From NCBI GenBank assembly GCA_019055375.1, contig JAHQIW010003598.1:62001-126000 (forward strand): DNA of 64,000 bases. The letters are read 5' to 3'. Shown piece by piece: positions 1 to 9,774 of this stretch. This stretch comes from Parelaphostrongylus tenuis. Its lineage: Eukaryota; Nematoda; Chromadorea; Rhabditida; Metastrongylidae. Made by a program: the position numbers and the translations under genes. The notes beneath the pieces were generated by a model. That model was not told the DNA's origin and did no database searches. It was given only the letters and a program-made list of their open reading frames with translations. Each line of letters starts with the position of its first letter. Positions within the stretch are counted from its first letter, which is position 1.

Positions 1-23
1 ACCACTCGGTCATAGCGCCCAAC
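1..23 (-). repeat. SINE-B head, cut by window edge
   Basis: On the minus strand the last bases read GGGCGCTATGACCGAGTGGT, matching the start of the SINE-B copies at 2604 and 7060. It lies in the dsh intron downstream of the DIX exon; the rest of the copy is off the window. Confidence 0.6.
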
Positions 24-316
24 CTAGTACACGTCCCGGTATGGATGGTACGCGACGTCCAACTCCTGTCAGGGGTATGATGCCCCGTGTATCACTCTGC
101 AACTTCGAAAAACGAATTCTTCAGTGAATTTGATGAACAGAACAAGAGTGGCGCACAACATATTCCAAGTCGCGACGTGGTTTTATTTCGTAGCATTTAG
201 TTCGAACCGCCGTTTGGGTGCTTGAGTAAGAGATTAGTTCGAATACACTACGTAGATATTAGCTCAACTTCATAGTAGCATTCAAGGACTTTTCTTGGAA
301 GTCAGTAACCACTCAC
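24..316. other. intron of dsh
   Basis: This starts with the GTGAGT donor after the DIX exon. An exon-like acceptor near 110 on the minus strand gives no satisfactory frame, so I see only intron here. Confidence 0.55.
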
Positions 317-1529
317 CATCCTGTATCCTGATCAAGGGCCTTACAATAGTATTTGAAATTCGAACGCATGAGTACCCGTTTTACATCTCCTAAGGTGATC
401 AGATCAGGAGGAACATGTACTTCAGTGAGATAAGGCGTTGGTTCATCATCAATGTGGTAGTACACCTGAACATCATCGGAAAAAAATATGGGTTAAATCG
501 GATAGAATGGTCCTAAAACTACTGGATTTTGCCTAGAAAATCTTTTATTTCCGAAACGTCTTCCTAGTAAGGTGAAAACACAATATAAAACTGATAACAT
601 AAAAAGTAATCATATGTCGTACCTTAGTACTTGTCGCTGGGAAGGGCTGATTTGCGATTGTACTCGGCTGTACCTCAGAAACCATTGAAACCTCGGCATC
701 AACCATAGCCGAGAGACCATTTGTTCCTGTAAAAACCTCGTCTTTGATAAGTTTAATTCAACATCACTAGCATATGTTTTCCATGAGCTGTGATAATCCT
801 TCTCAAACAAGATTTACTTCACCATCATTTACCTTTCCATGGATTCCGTATTTTTTTTCAAAAATCACATAGCCCTGATTACCTACAAGGATTCTGCTAT
901 ATCGTCCAAAATCTCCAACAACAAGCTCTTGGATCAGATTTTTTCCCAAAGTGAACAGCTCCACTAATCCCACCCATTATATCCCCACTTTTTAGAAATT
1001 TACTTCCCACTGATGAATAAATTATCCACGACCACGATGGCGGCCACCCAAGGTCCAAAAACTGAAATTGCTCTAGGCGCACAGCGTTTTTTTACATATT
1101 TAGAACTCTTTCTGGATACAAAAACAAAGTCAGACCAAAAAATGTTTTGAATGTTTAAATCATAATTTTTTTGGAAACACAAATATATAGCCGATAACGT
1201 AGAGTGATATACCAAGCTCTGAGTCTTAGACGGGAATCGAACCCGCATTTCACGCATTTAATCCTTTTCGAAAGGCGTGTACTAACTGCGATACCATTCA
1301 ACATTATCGGATATATATATTTATAACATCAAACCACCTCTGAAAGTGATTATATGAAGAAGAGAAAAGAATTCGCCTTCAACACACCTTCTCTAAGGAC
1401 GTCGGCCAACGCTTCGCTATTCACCGTGTCATCGAGATTTATATCACGAGCCTTTTCAACGAGAACATTCGGCTCGTCGACACCGGAGGAGTCGATGTCT
1501 TCCGAATGCTGCTGTTTTTGGGAAGACAT
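317..1529 (-). CDS. dsh: Dishevelled homologue, 5' exons (partial)
   Basis: Four exons read on the minus strand: 1529-1388 (ATG), 963-823, 726-623 and 465-317, each bounded by GT/AG with matching phases (1, 1, 0, then 2 at the last donor). The last exon encodes a DIX domain: TKVYYHIDDEPTPYL, then ITLGDVKRVL and FKYYCKALDQD, the pattern typical of Dishevelled rather than Axin. Dishevelled is the cytoplasmic Wnt-pathway scaffold that polymerises through DIX; the PDZ and DEP domains would lie left of the window. Known Dishevelled proteins usually begin close to DIX, but here about 130 residues precede it: an acidic start (MSSQKQQHSEDIDSSG), a compact stretch with LIQELVVGDFGRYSRILVG and YVIFEKKYG, then a Ser/Thr/Pro-rich linker. 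The start is the first ATG after a strong splice acceptor. The family call is strong; the function of the extension is unknown. Confidence 0.82.
1215..1320 (-). repeat. SINE-C copy (tRNA-like)
   Basis: On the minus strand there is an A-box-like TGGTATCGCAGTTAGTACAC, and 35-40 bp later a B box GGGTTCGATTCCCG, then a short tail. It lies in the first dsh intron. Head and tail resemble the copies at 7715, 8928 and 58143. Confidence 0.6.
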
Positions 1530-1552
1530 GCTCTGAAGAACAAAAGAAAAAA
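1530..1552 (-). promoter_or_regulatory. strong splice acceptor 3 nt before the dsh ATG (possible SL trans-splice site)
   Basis: On the minus strand a pyrimidine-rich run (TTTTTCTTTTGTTCTTCAG) ends at 1533 and is followed by AGC and then the ATG at 1529. In nematodes an acceptor this close to the start codon is typical of spliced-leader addition. It could also be an ordinary acceptor with an upstream 5' exon. Confidence 0.5.
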
Positions 1553-2090
1553 TAGAAAGATAAATTAGACCTCACTAGAAAATTTAAGTAAACACGAGAC
1601 GAAATTGAGGCATTTATGTGCGGAATTTTGAGTTGATTTTCAAGAAGAAAAGACCAGAGAGAGATTCGTAAGGGTCTCGGAGTGAGTCAGTTCCTCCTGT
1701 TTTGAGTCAGTCACTATATCGCCAGGATCAATAGTGGCTGAGAGGGTCAGGTGCAAGTATTGAGTGGAAAGCCTAGTCGAAAGCTTGTCGCCGCTCTCCA
1801 GCAGCACTCAGTAGTTAGTCATTAAGTGTGGGTGTGTGTGTGTGAAGAAAAAAAATCATCATTAAATAGCACAAATGTGACGAAAACTACGCTCGCCTGG
1901 GCCATTAAAAAAAGGAAATAGTAGTATTACTCTCACAAAATGATATGACTAGAATAACCTCACAAAAAGGAACGAAGAGAGAAAAACCATTTGACAAAAT
2001 AAAATGGGAAAATAAAAACTGACACAATCTTGAGGTTTCCAAGGATTGACGCCAATGAAGAATTGCGCCCACATCAATTTTCTCAAGACA
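1553..2090. other. dsh upstream region, no exon seen
   Basis: AT-rich sequence with a short (GT)n run near 1825-1844. No coding exon is convincing on either strand. It would hold the 5' end and promoter of dsh if transcription starts nearby. Confidence 0.35.
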
Positions 2091-2091
2091 A

Positions 2092-2110
2092 GCCTAAGCC
2101 TAAGCCTAAA
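2092..2110 (-). repeat. interstitial telomere-type repeat, (TTAGGC)3
   Basis: The plus strand reads GCCTAA three times without interruption, followed by one A. TTAGGC is the nematode telomere unit; three units inside unique sequence is an interstitial tract. Confidence 0.8.
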
Positions 2111-2343
2111 CGTGCTCTCCGGATTTTTCACTTAGACAAATCAATTTTCAAAAAACTTCAAAAATCGAAGGGACCATGACTTCCCACGAGGGCCCAAGAA
2201 TCTCATTTGGCACTGAAAAACCTGCTCTGATTCGAAAAATCCAGAGAATGTCGATCAAATCAAAAACTCTTCCCTCCACTGGCTTATTAAAGGACCGCAC
2301 AAGTGCAACGATGCCACTGCTCAGTACTCAGTCAGAGCTCATT

Positions 2344-2598
2344 TCTCAATTCTACACACATCGTATATACGTGTATGTATGTACGTACACGTGTGTATGT
2401 GCATATATACATATATAAACATACGCATCTATATATACACTAGCATATGTATACCTATTACATACATGCACGTACATGTACACGTACATAAGTATATACA
2501 TATAACTTCATTACACACATATATATATACATATATACGCATATATATACGTATATACATGTATACACCTATATGTATATATAAATAACGATCGATAT
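2344..2598. repeat. TATACATA-type microsatellite
   Basis: About 250 bp of degenerate TA/CA/GTA repeats (tatatac, acatat, cgtacac motifs) without a stable unit. The overlapping open frames on both strands are products of this simple repeat. Confidence 0.85.
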
Positions 2599-2603
2599 AC
2601 GGT

Positions 2604-2860
2604 GCAGAAGGGCGGCGTGGCCGAGTGGTTGTGGTGCTCGCCACGGCGCGCAGAGAGCCAAGCTCCACCCCCCAACACTCTCCATCAGTCAACAAGAACG
2701 TCCTATGGAACGCCACAGCCAGGCTATCCTCGAGATCACAAGAAGACATGCTCGACCAGTACCCTACGTCATTCAAGAGGAAGACGAACAACGAATCGAA
2801 TGCTAGAAGTAATGGGATCCGCACAATAACAACTGTGATGACGGGTCGTGTAAATAAATA
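2604..2860 (+). repeat. SINE-B copy, nearly full length
   Basis: It begins with a tRNA-like head GGCGGCGTGGCCGAGTGGTT (A-box type, similar to Leu/Ser tRNA heads). A body follows with CAGTCAACAAGAACGTCCTA and GGCTATCCTCGAGATC, then a tail with GGGATCCGCACA. The same order of blocks recurs at 3755 (-), 7060 (+), 15225 (-), 52745 (-) and 63595 (+). No clear B box remains, so this is a tRNA-related element rather than a tRNA gene. Confidence 0.75.
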
Positions 2861-2957
2861 AATAATACTGCACGGAACTATAACTAAACACTTCTTGCCC
2901 CTCTAGGTAGATCAAGTTGTTAATAATAGTAATTATCACCTACTCATGCTTGAAGAG

Positions 2958-3154
2958 GAGCGCATGTGGCGCAGTGGTTAAAGGTGCCCTGCTTCGCACA
3001 CGAGGTCAATGGTTCGATCTCGCGCTTATGGCTCACCAAGCCATCCATCCCTCCGGGGTCGGTAAATTAGTACAGACACGTCTCAGACTTGTCTGGGAGG
3101 ATAAGCAGTACTGATTCGGTTCAACGGGAGGCCACCGCGAGTCATTGTAAAGGC
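2958..3154 (+). repeat. SINE-A copy, 3' truncated
   Basis: The head GCGCATGTGGCGCAGTGGTT (A box) is followed about 40 bp later by the B box GGTTCGATCTC. Then comes the conserved body: CCAAGCCATCCATCCCTCCG, GTCTGGGAGGATAAGCAG, GGGAGGCCACCGCGAGTCAT. It breaks off at TGTAAAGGC, where repeat R begins, so the usual tail (ATTGATCAACGCCGAGAG) is missing. Confidence 0.8.
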
Positions 3155-3174
3155 TTTAGCTGTTTTTTTTTTTT

Positions 3175-3392
3175 TGTTACCTGGAGTCCCACTACCTCCA
3201 TTAGTAGCTACCAAGATGGCAGTCATTCTTCTTACGATTTACTCTTAATGGGACTTTCACAGTGGAGACGTCGTACTCCTTTTCAGCTTAAGTGCCCCTG
3301 ATAGGAAGTTGAATCCCCCTCCCCCCTCCCTGTTTCGCATTCCAACACCCAGGAGCACCTCCCAGCCACGATGAGGCCGTTAACCAATTTGT
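3175..3392 (+). repeat. repeat R copy
   Basis: Shares TAGTAGCTACCAAGATGGC, a TTTACTCTTAA block, GGAGACGTCGTACTCC and the end CCCAGCCACGATGAGGC with 6070-6270 (-) and 43740-43925 (+). No coding capacity. It directly follows a truncated SINE-A. Confidence 0.6.
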
Positions 3393-3754
3393 AAGATACA
3401 ATAGTATTAAAGGAAAATAACAGTATGTGACGGACGTTTCGCAATATCCCCTTTTTAACAGCCTGGAAGAATCAAATTTTGACTCGCAATCCACCCAGCC
3501 AACCACTTTCATCACTAAAGCAGATAAAACGCTATATGTAAACATCCAGTTGCTACTTAAACAAATTTCATTGAAAACTTTATTGATCACTAGACAATCA
3601 AAGTATTTAATTGAAGCTGTTTACAAAACTGAATGCTTGATGGAAGCTTAATGAAAGCTAGATGCCTACGTATAAACTTCTAATGGCTTTCGGTCATGGA
3701 AGTTTTTGGTCAGAGTGGACTGCATGTCAAAATTTGACTCATCCAAGCTCTCTT

Positions 3755-3942
3755 GCCCGGATCACAGTATTTCTCGCATTGAATTCGTTTTCTGCTCGAG
3801 CGCGTCTCCCTGCAATCTCGAGGATAGCCTGTTTGTGGCGGCCCACAAGGCGATGCTGTTGACTGCCGTAGAGAGTGGCAGATGAAGCTCGGCTCCACGT
3901 GCGCTGCGAAGACCATCACAACCACTTGGCCACAGCGCCCCC
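3755..3942 (-). repeat. SINE-B copy
   Basis: On the minus strand it has the tRNA-like head GGCGCTGTGGCCAAGTGGTT, then GGCTATCCTCGAGATTGCAG, GACGCGCTCGAGCAG and the start of the usual tail. Open frames here follow the repeat and are not genes. Confidence 0.75.
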
Positions 3943-3949
3943 ATTGAAT

Positions 3950-6060
3950 TGAATTCAGTTGAATTGTTGTCGAATAAACACTACTATCAACAATCTCGGA
4001 TTTGCCTAGAAAGGAAAGATAGTTAATTATTTAAAGCGATCGTGACGATTATAGAGGCATCTGCAACAATTAAAACGTCAAAAATGCTCCACTAGAAATT
4101 GAGAAACCTAAATGATCCTTCACAAAATTTTAACTTAACGCTAGAGCTTCTCTGAAGGGTAGAATGACCACTAAATGTTTGAAAAACCCTCAAAACAAAA
4201 CCTTCCATATCTCTCTACAGCCTTTTCCTGTTATTTCAGTAGTGACTGCAATTAGAACTGCTTTCAAAATGGCAATGTAATAGGTCAGAACTCTAAGATT
4301 CACGTTCGCATCTATTTACTTTTAGTATAGAAGGAACACAACGAAGGCTTAATACTGTGATGCGAACAGAAATGAAAAGCGCACAGTGGACCCTTTGGAA
4401 CCATCAAAAGTTACTAAAAATAAATTAGTCAAAGTTGAGAGCCATAATATAATTGACTTTGACTTCAGCTCCAACCAAGAAAAAAGTTCTTGCAGGTTTC
4501 TTGATTACCAGAAGACTTGTCAACACAGAAATCATGTCAATTTGACGCTAGTGGAGAGTCGTGGTCTCGTCAATTTTCCAAGCCTACGCCAAAGCGCGAT
4601 CTCGTTATTTTAAATTTAAAAAAAACCAATTTTAAAAAACCTTAAAATTTAAGGGACTACAACTTCTCAAAACAACCGTCAACTGTACAAAAACAGACTG
4701 ATATAGAGACAATAACACTCCGGAAAATGTCGGAAGCTCTCATCGGTGAAAGATTTGAAGGAAAAAAAAAAAAGAGGTAACCTGAAAAACAAGAGCACGA
4801 ATGAACAAAAGTGACGTGAAGCGGACTAAAAATTTTCGAAAAAATTCGGCAGGGATACAAAATACAGCCCTCTCTCCATTCGCCGTCTTTACCATCTCTT
4901 GAGATTTTCTTACAAAACAGAGCGATCAGAAATTGCTCTTTGAGAACGTATGATACTCCAAAAATATCGAGTCTTCATGTTTGCACAGGTCGCCGGCATT
5001 CAAGTATCAGAAAACAGAGTAAAGATTAGAGAATGGTGGATATTAAACTCGAAATTTCGGCTTTGGAATGACGAAGACATGGAAAGGTTAGCCAGATGAA
5101 TTTTTTTTACCAGCCTCATCCCACTGGTTAAATCAACAAAAAACATATGGGGCTATTTCTGATTGGGAGGGAGAAAATGAAAACCGCTCTCATTCGATGA
5201 AGAGGAATTTTCATAAGAATGTTAGTAACCATTCGAAAGCTGAGACTTCAGGCTACAACTCCATGTCTCCGGTTTTTCAAAACATCCCTTTATGACGCTG
5301 TAACATCCAGATCAAAAATTATCTTTCACACTCGCTTTTCATCTTTATAGTCATCACGCGTATAATTCGCTGGAAGCCAAAAAGTATATCATCGTGGAAA
5401 GGAATTTTCGTAGTATCATAGTCAATCGTTTTATCAGTAGTTTCTTTCAAAGTGGAGGAAAAATTCCCCGTTGAATAACAATAAATCGATCGTCCTTCTC
5501 ACCATGCCCTTGCCACGCCCCCTGCTACGGCCCTCGCATTGTCGAATAGCCGGTAAACAACGTTAAAAAAAAGTGTAAAAGATCTTATTTTCTTTCTCCT
5601 AAACCGTATTTCCAGAAAATAGGTACATCACTAGAATCAGGAAACATTACGCTATCGGATGATTACTAATAGCCTAAAGGAAGAGCTCTGTCCGGTGAGA
5701 TTTTTAAACACACCAATCAAAGGCACAGAGATCAAAAGATCCAAAGAGCTTTTTGTGAAGCGAACACATTTTTGATGTTTACCTGGAGCTTGCGCTATAG
5801 CTTGAGTACTACACTCTAAGAAGGAGTTTTGTCCAGCGAAATATAAGCGAGATAAGAGAAAAAAGCACGTGGTTTTATGAAACATGAGTTCATTCTGAAT
5901 GTTACAGTGTTATAAATAAGTATTTTGAAAAATAGGCAACGTGGAGGTGTAGCCTCAAGTCTCAGCTTTCAGATAATTACCATCACTCCTATGAAAAGTT
6001 CCTCTCCAACGAATGAGATCGGTTTTTCATTTGCTCCGTTCTAGTAAGAAAGAACCACGT
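3950..6060. other. gene-poor AT-rich stretch
   Basis: Short frames only, with no frame supported by both an acceptor and a donor. A poly-purine run near 4751-4772 is the only simple sequence noted. I see no gene. Confidence 0.35.
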
Positions 6061-6069
6061 GTGGTTTCT

Positions 6070-6270
6070 CCAAAATGGTTTACCGCCTAATCGTGACTGG
6101 AATGGGAGGCCTTCCTGGTGTCGGACTGCGAAGTAAAGCATGGGGTTCAATACCCCAACAGGGCCATCCAAACTTAAGACTCTGACGTTTCCACTCGGAA
6201 GGCCCAACTAAGAGTAAGCAGTATCAGGATTGACCGCCATCTTTGGTAGTTACTAGTCGCAAGGTGCTAA
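6070..6270 (-). repeat. repeat R copy
   Basis: The reverse complement carries the R end block (GGTTTACCGCCTAATCGTGA in plus orientation) and the TAGTAGCTAC-like start. It lies next to a minus-strand SINE-A (6465-6765), as at 2958-3392 but inverted. Confidence 0.5.
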
Positions 6271-6464
6271 TCTCCTGATCCACAAGAGCCGGAGACTGCT
6301 CCAATGTGGTGAGACCTGAGGAAGACCCAGCTAGGGTTACCTTGGGACTCCGGGGAACAAAATAGCCAAGCGTTCGCGCAATTGGTGAAGACGGACCCTC
6401 CAAGCAAACAAGTATATGACTGATTACTAGCAATAAACTCAAAGCATAGTCTATTGCATAAAAA

Positions 6465-6765
6465 AATAAACAGAGCTTCCGACGTTGATCGATCCCTGAT
6501 GGATGCGCGATGCACTCGCCTTGGATTTTGAACTTCATTTGAGGTGATTGAATGCATATCTGGCATTTACAATGGCTCGCGGTGACCTCCCACTGCAATG
6601 AGTTCAGTGCTGCTCATCCTCCCAAACAAGCCTGAGATCAGTCTGGTACAATCAACCAAGTCGGGAGGGATGGATGGTTTGGTGAGCCATGAGTGGAGAT
6701 CGAACCATCGATCTTGTGTGTGACGCGAGTACCTCTAACCACTGCGCCACACGCACTCGTGAAAG
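6465..6765 (-). repeat. SINE-A copy, full length
   Basis: Reverse complement: head GCGTGTGGCGCAGTGGTTAG, B box GGTTCGATCTC, body GGGAGGATGAGCAGCAC, tail with ATGCATTCAATCACCTCAAA and GATCGATCAACGTCGGAAG. Confidence 0.8.
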
Positions 6766-7059
6766 TAAGAATAGAGTCATTTGCTGAGCAAACGAGTATC
6801 ACCTAACTTCGCGCTTCTGGACAGGAGTTCAGTTGAGCATTTCCCTCTTCCAGATTTCTATGGACCTATTCCAGCTGATTTTTGTTAATGTTCGACAAAT
6901 AAGCTACTCAATGGCCTGATTAGTCCACAAACAAGACGGTGGCTCATCGCTTAACTGCGGATACAAATCTATAACTCATCAGTTGGACTTTCGACACCAA
7001 ATCATCAGAATATTTAGGAATTACCGTTCATTTCACGAATTCAACGTAATCAAGGAAGT

Positions 7060-7300
7060 AGTAGGGCTGTGGCCGAGTGGTTGTGCTGCTCGGTACGTCT
7101 AGCCACGGAGTTGATCACACATCCTCTCATCTCTCTCCGGCAGTCAACAACGAACGCCCTACGGAACGTCCCTTGCCTGGCTATCCTTGACATATCAAGG
7201 AGACGTGCTCGACTACGATTCTACGACGTTCATGAAGTAGGCGAAAAAACGACTTGAGTGCTAGAAGTACTGGAATCCGCACAGTGAAAAAAAGCAACTG
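7060..7300 (+). repeat. SINE-B copy
   Basis: Head GGGCTGTGGCCGAGTGGTTG, then CAGTCAACAACGAACGCCCT, GGCTATCCTTGACATATC, GACGTGCTCGACTACG and the tail CTGGAATCCGCACAGTG. Confidence 0.8.
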
Positions 7301-7378
7301 AGAATACGGGTCAGATAAAGCGTTCAAGTCAAGGCACCAGCAGATAATAGCGATTTTGTGACTATATATCCTAAAAAG

Positions 7379-7682
7379 GGCGCATGTGGCGCAGTGGTTA
7401 GAGGTGCTTTGCGTCGCACACGAGGTCAGTGGTGCGATCTCGTTCTCATGGCTTAGCAAGCCATCCATCTCTTCGGGGTCGGTAAATTGGTACCAGACTG
7501 GTCTCAGACTTGTCTGGGAGGATAAGCAGCACTGACTCGGTTCAGTGGGAGGCCACCGCGAGTCATTGTAAAGGCCAGATATGCATTCAATCACCTCAAA
7601 CGAAGTTAAAAATTGAAGTCGAATGCATGGTGCATTCCTCAGGGATTGATCAACGCCGAGAGCTTTATAATTCATCCTTTTA
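7379..7682 (+). repeat. SINE-A copy, full length
   Basis: One of the best preserved copies: CGCATGTGGCGCAGTGGTTA, B box-like GTGCGATCTCG, TCTTCGGGGTCGGTAAATTG, GTCTGGGAGGATAAGCAGCA, and the tail ATTGATCAACGCCGAGAGCT. It gives the approximate full length of the family, about 300 bp. Confidence 0.85.
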
Positions 7683-7714
7683 TCCAAGAAAGCGCTGCGC
7701 TAAACTTTGAACCT

Positions 7715-7850
7715 CTCATGGGAGTCGCGCAGGCGTCTCACCCTTCTCGAGGTTCGTGTTTGACGTAAGACTCGGGTTCGATTCCCGGCCGAGGTTGGAG
7801 CTTTGCACATCACTTATCATTTTTGGATATATATTCAAACCATCGTAGCA
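7715..7850 (+). repeat. SINE-C copy (tRNA-like)
   Basis: GTCGCGCAGGCGTCTCACC, then a clear B box CGGGTTCGATTCCCGG. A short tail follows (TTTGCACATCACTTATCATT, then GGATATATATTC) that matches the tails of the other SINE-C copies. Confidence 0.6.
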
Positions 7851-7874
7851 CTGTTACGAAAGCGTTATAATGGT

Positions 7875-8150
7875 AAGGGATGGAGCTCTCGGCGCTGATC
7901 AATCCTCGAGAGATTAACCATGCATGATTCCGTTCGTAGGATCGAGGGGACTGAGTGATATCTGGCCCTTATAATGACCCGTGGTGACCTACCGATATAT
8001 CAAGTCAGTGCTACTGGCTTCCCAGGCAAGTGTGGTACTAATTTATCGACCCAGGAGGGATAAGGGGCTTGGTGGCCACGAGCGCGAGACCGAACCATCT
8101 ACTATGTGAGAGACGCAGGGCATCTCTGACCATTGCGCCACATGCGCTTT
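7875..8150 (-). repeat. SINE-A copy, diverged
   Basis: Minus strand: GCGCATGTGGCGCAATGGTC head, GGTTCGGTCTCGCGCTCG B-box region, tail with GATTGATCAGCGCCGAGAGC. Many substitutions compared with 7379-7682. Confidence 0.75.
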
Positions 8151-8204
8151 TATGAAAGCTTTTTAATATCGATGCTATTTCACGACACAGACGATGCTAT
8201 ACAG

Positions 8205-8442
8205 GTCAAAAATCTCCTTGTTCAGAGAGCTTCTTACCCGAAACGCGATCCTCTGCGTACGAAGGAAAAAGACAAAGAAACGCGCACATCGTTCTAGAAG
8301 AACGATCCAGGTGAGCTACGCCTCAGTCACTAGAACTATACCCTCAGCTTTATCAAGTCATCTTAGTCCACTCTGCATTGAAATCAATGCGTACCGTACA
8401 GGAAAGTTGCCGTTGTCACTGAGAATTTCATTACGCGGTTAA
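8205..8442 (+). CDS. candidate 3' end of an unidentified gene (two exons)
   Basis: Exon 8205-8310 follows the acceptor CTATACAG and ends at GTGAGC. Exon 8367-8442 follows TCTTAG and ends in TAA. The intron is 56 nt, a normal size for nematodes, and both phases agree (2 nt + 1 nt). The joined frame reads QKSPCSESFLPETRSS, continues through EGKRQRNAHIVLEERS, and ends LPLSLRISLRG: polar, basic at the centre, with no membrane segment or motif I recognise. Upstream exons would have to lie left of the SINE-A at 7875-8150. It could be a decayed copy or a chance pair; the open frame with two good splice sites is the only support. Confidence 0.4.
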
Positions 8443-8754
8443 CGTCACCATTAGATGGGCTACTTTTAGGGAAAAAGTGCAAGAGATAACGAGATTTTTG
8501 ACGGCCGAAATCGGCGATGAAGATCTGATTTGAGACGAAAAAAACCCAATAGAGGGGGCGAGAACTCGAGTGGAAATGATGAGAATGACTTCGAGAATTC
8601 ACGAGAAATTCTACAATAAAAAAAAGCAAATAGAAAAAGTAGAAAATGCCAAACGGAAAAAGAAGCCAATAACGGCAGAACCCAGAAGCCAGTCCAAACT
8701 TTTAATGCTCTTTCAGCAGAAGAAAATCGTTATCAGGAGGAAATGAACTAAAAG

Positions 8755-8835
8755 GAAATTAAAAAAAAAAGAAAAAGAAAAAAGAAAAAAGGAAAAATGA
8801 AAAAGAGAGGAGAAAAAAAGGAAGAAGAAGAGAAT
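8755..8835. repeat. purine-rich simple sequence (AAAAAG)n
   Basis: About 80 bp of almost pure A/G on the plus strand. Confidence 0.8.
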
Positions 8836-8927
8836 GATGGAAAAATGCACCTCTTAATTACAACATTATGGATAGTTTACACAAATATCATTTACTCTAT
8901 TGCTTCAAATGTGGTTACAAATAGGCG

Positions 8928-9055
8928 ACTTCCGTGGCGTAGTGGCAACACGACGCACCCTCGGTATGAGTGAATCGCCATGGTTCAGTCCCCGGCTAGG
9001 GTCGAGTTTTTGCATACCCATACAACATTCATTAACTTTATGAATAGTTAACATT
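8928..9055 (+). repeat. SINE-C copy (tRNA-like)
   Basis: CTTCCGTGGCGTAGTGGCAA (A box), then CCATGGTTCAGTCCCCGGC (B-box-like) and the tail GAGTTTTTGCATACCCATAC. Confidence 0.6.
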
Positions 9056-9184
9056 TAAGAAAAAACAAGGCTTAATATCCACTTTATTAGCCAAGCTCTT
9101 CAGGTGTTGCCATTAAGAGATCAGTGTATAACTGGAAAGCCAAAATCAAAAGGGGTCTGAGAGTAACGATAGAAAAAGAATCTG

Positions 9185-9310
9185 GCGACAAAAACAATCG
9201 ATAATAAGCAATCGATAAGCTGGCTATCGATCAATAAATCGATCGAATTGCAGAGAGACATTCAATCAATCGATTAGATCAATTGACAATCAATGTTATT
9301 GAAAATTAAT
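9185..9310. promoter_or_regulatory. ATCGAT-motif cluster
   Basis: In about 120 bp the plus strand has ATCGAT at least six times (tcgataataagcaatcgata, gctatcgatcaataaatcga, caatcaatcgattagatcaa) plus related ATTGAT/AATCAAT half sites. ATCGAT/ATTGAT is bound by CUT/ONECUT homeodomain proteins. Binding here is inference. Confidence 0.4.
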
Positions 9311-9414
9311 GATTTATTAGGATCAATCCTTCGTTTATCAGGGTTCTGGGCATCACTCAGTGTCCGTCCATCGATAGATAATTTTTTACACATTAATGTT
9401 ATTTTCAAAACAAT

Positions 9415-9770
9415 CCTTATGACGTCATCGACGGTTCAAACCACCACGATTTAGAAAGATTGCTGTTAATTTTCGAAAAAAATGGAGAATCTTCCCGAAA
9501 AACACGATGTTTACAGAACTGAAACGACGGCACAACAATATCGATTGACGGTAGATCACCGAATACCCCTAGCGCTTGACGCGCCGAATGCAGTGATGAC
9601 GTCACAAGAAGCAGACCCAGGAAGCAACGGCGTCAGTACGGCAACGGGCGATCGATCGATAACAGTGGACGGGCGGCGTGCCACGGGGTCAGCACCGAGC
9701 CGCACCACTGAGCCGCGTTGAGCTCATCGTCGCACGCTACGGTAGCTCGACGGACGGACGGATCCGAGGA
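9415..9770. promoter_or_regulatory. CRE-containing, CpG-rich promoter-like region
   Basis: Two full cAMP-response-element cores (TGACGTCA) lie at about 9420 and 9597. CpG density is far above the neighbourhood (GACGGACGGACGGATCCG, GGGCGGCGTGCCACGGGG), and a GATCGATCGAT lies at about 9648. The region is directly downstream of the ATCGAT cluster. An ATG at 9482 opens a 79-codon plus-strand frame (MENLPEKHDVYRTETTAQQY start) that might be a first coding exon, but no downstream exon was found. Confidence 0.4.
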
Positions 9771-9774
9771 TGCT

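Noticed and set aside
23..110. Next dsh exon after the DIX exon
   Set aside because: The acceptor at about 111 joined to the donor at 316 gives a TGA, or needs a shifted acceptor, and the frame then runs into a SINE-B head.
2379..2824. Open frames over the TATACATA region and SINE-B
   Set aside because: Their protein is an image of the simple repeat (Tyr/Ile runs) and of a dispersed repeat found elsewhere on both strands.
6224..6598. 124-codon minus-strand frame
   Set aside because: It lies in repeat R and SINE-A and encodes the repeat only.
7181..7687. 168-codon minus-strand frame
   Set aside because: It spans SINE-B and SINE-A copies; equivalent frames appear at other copies, broken at different places.
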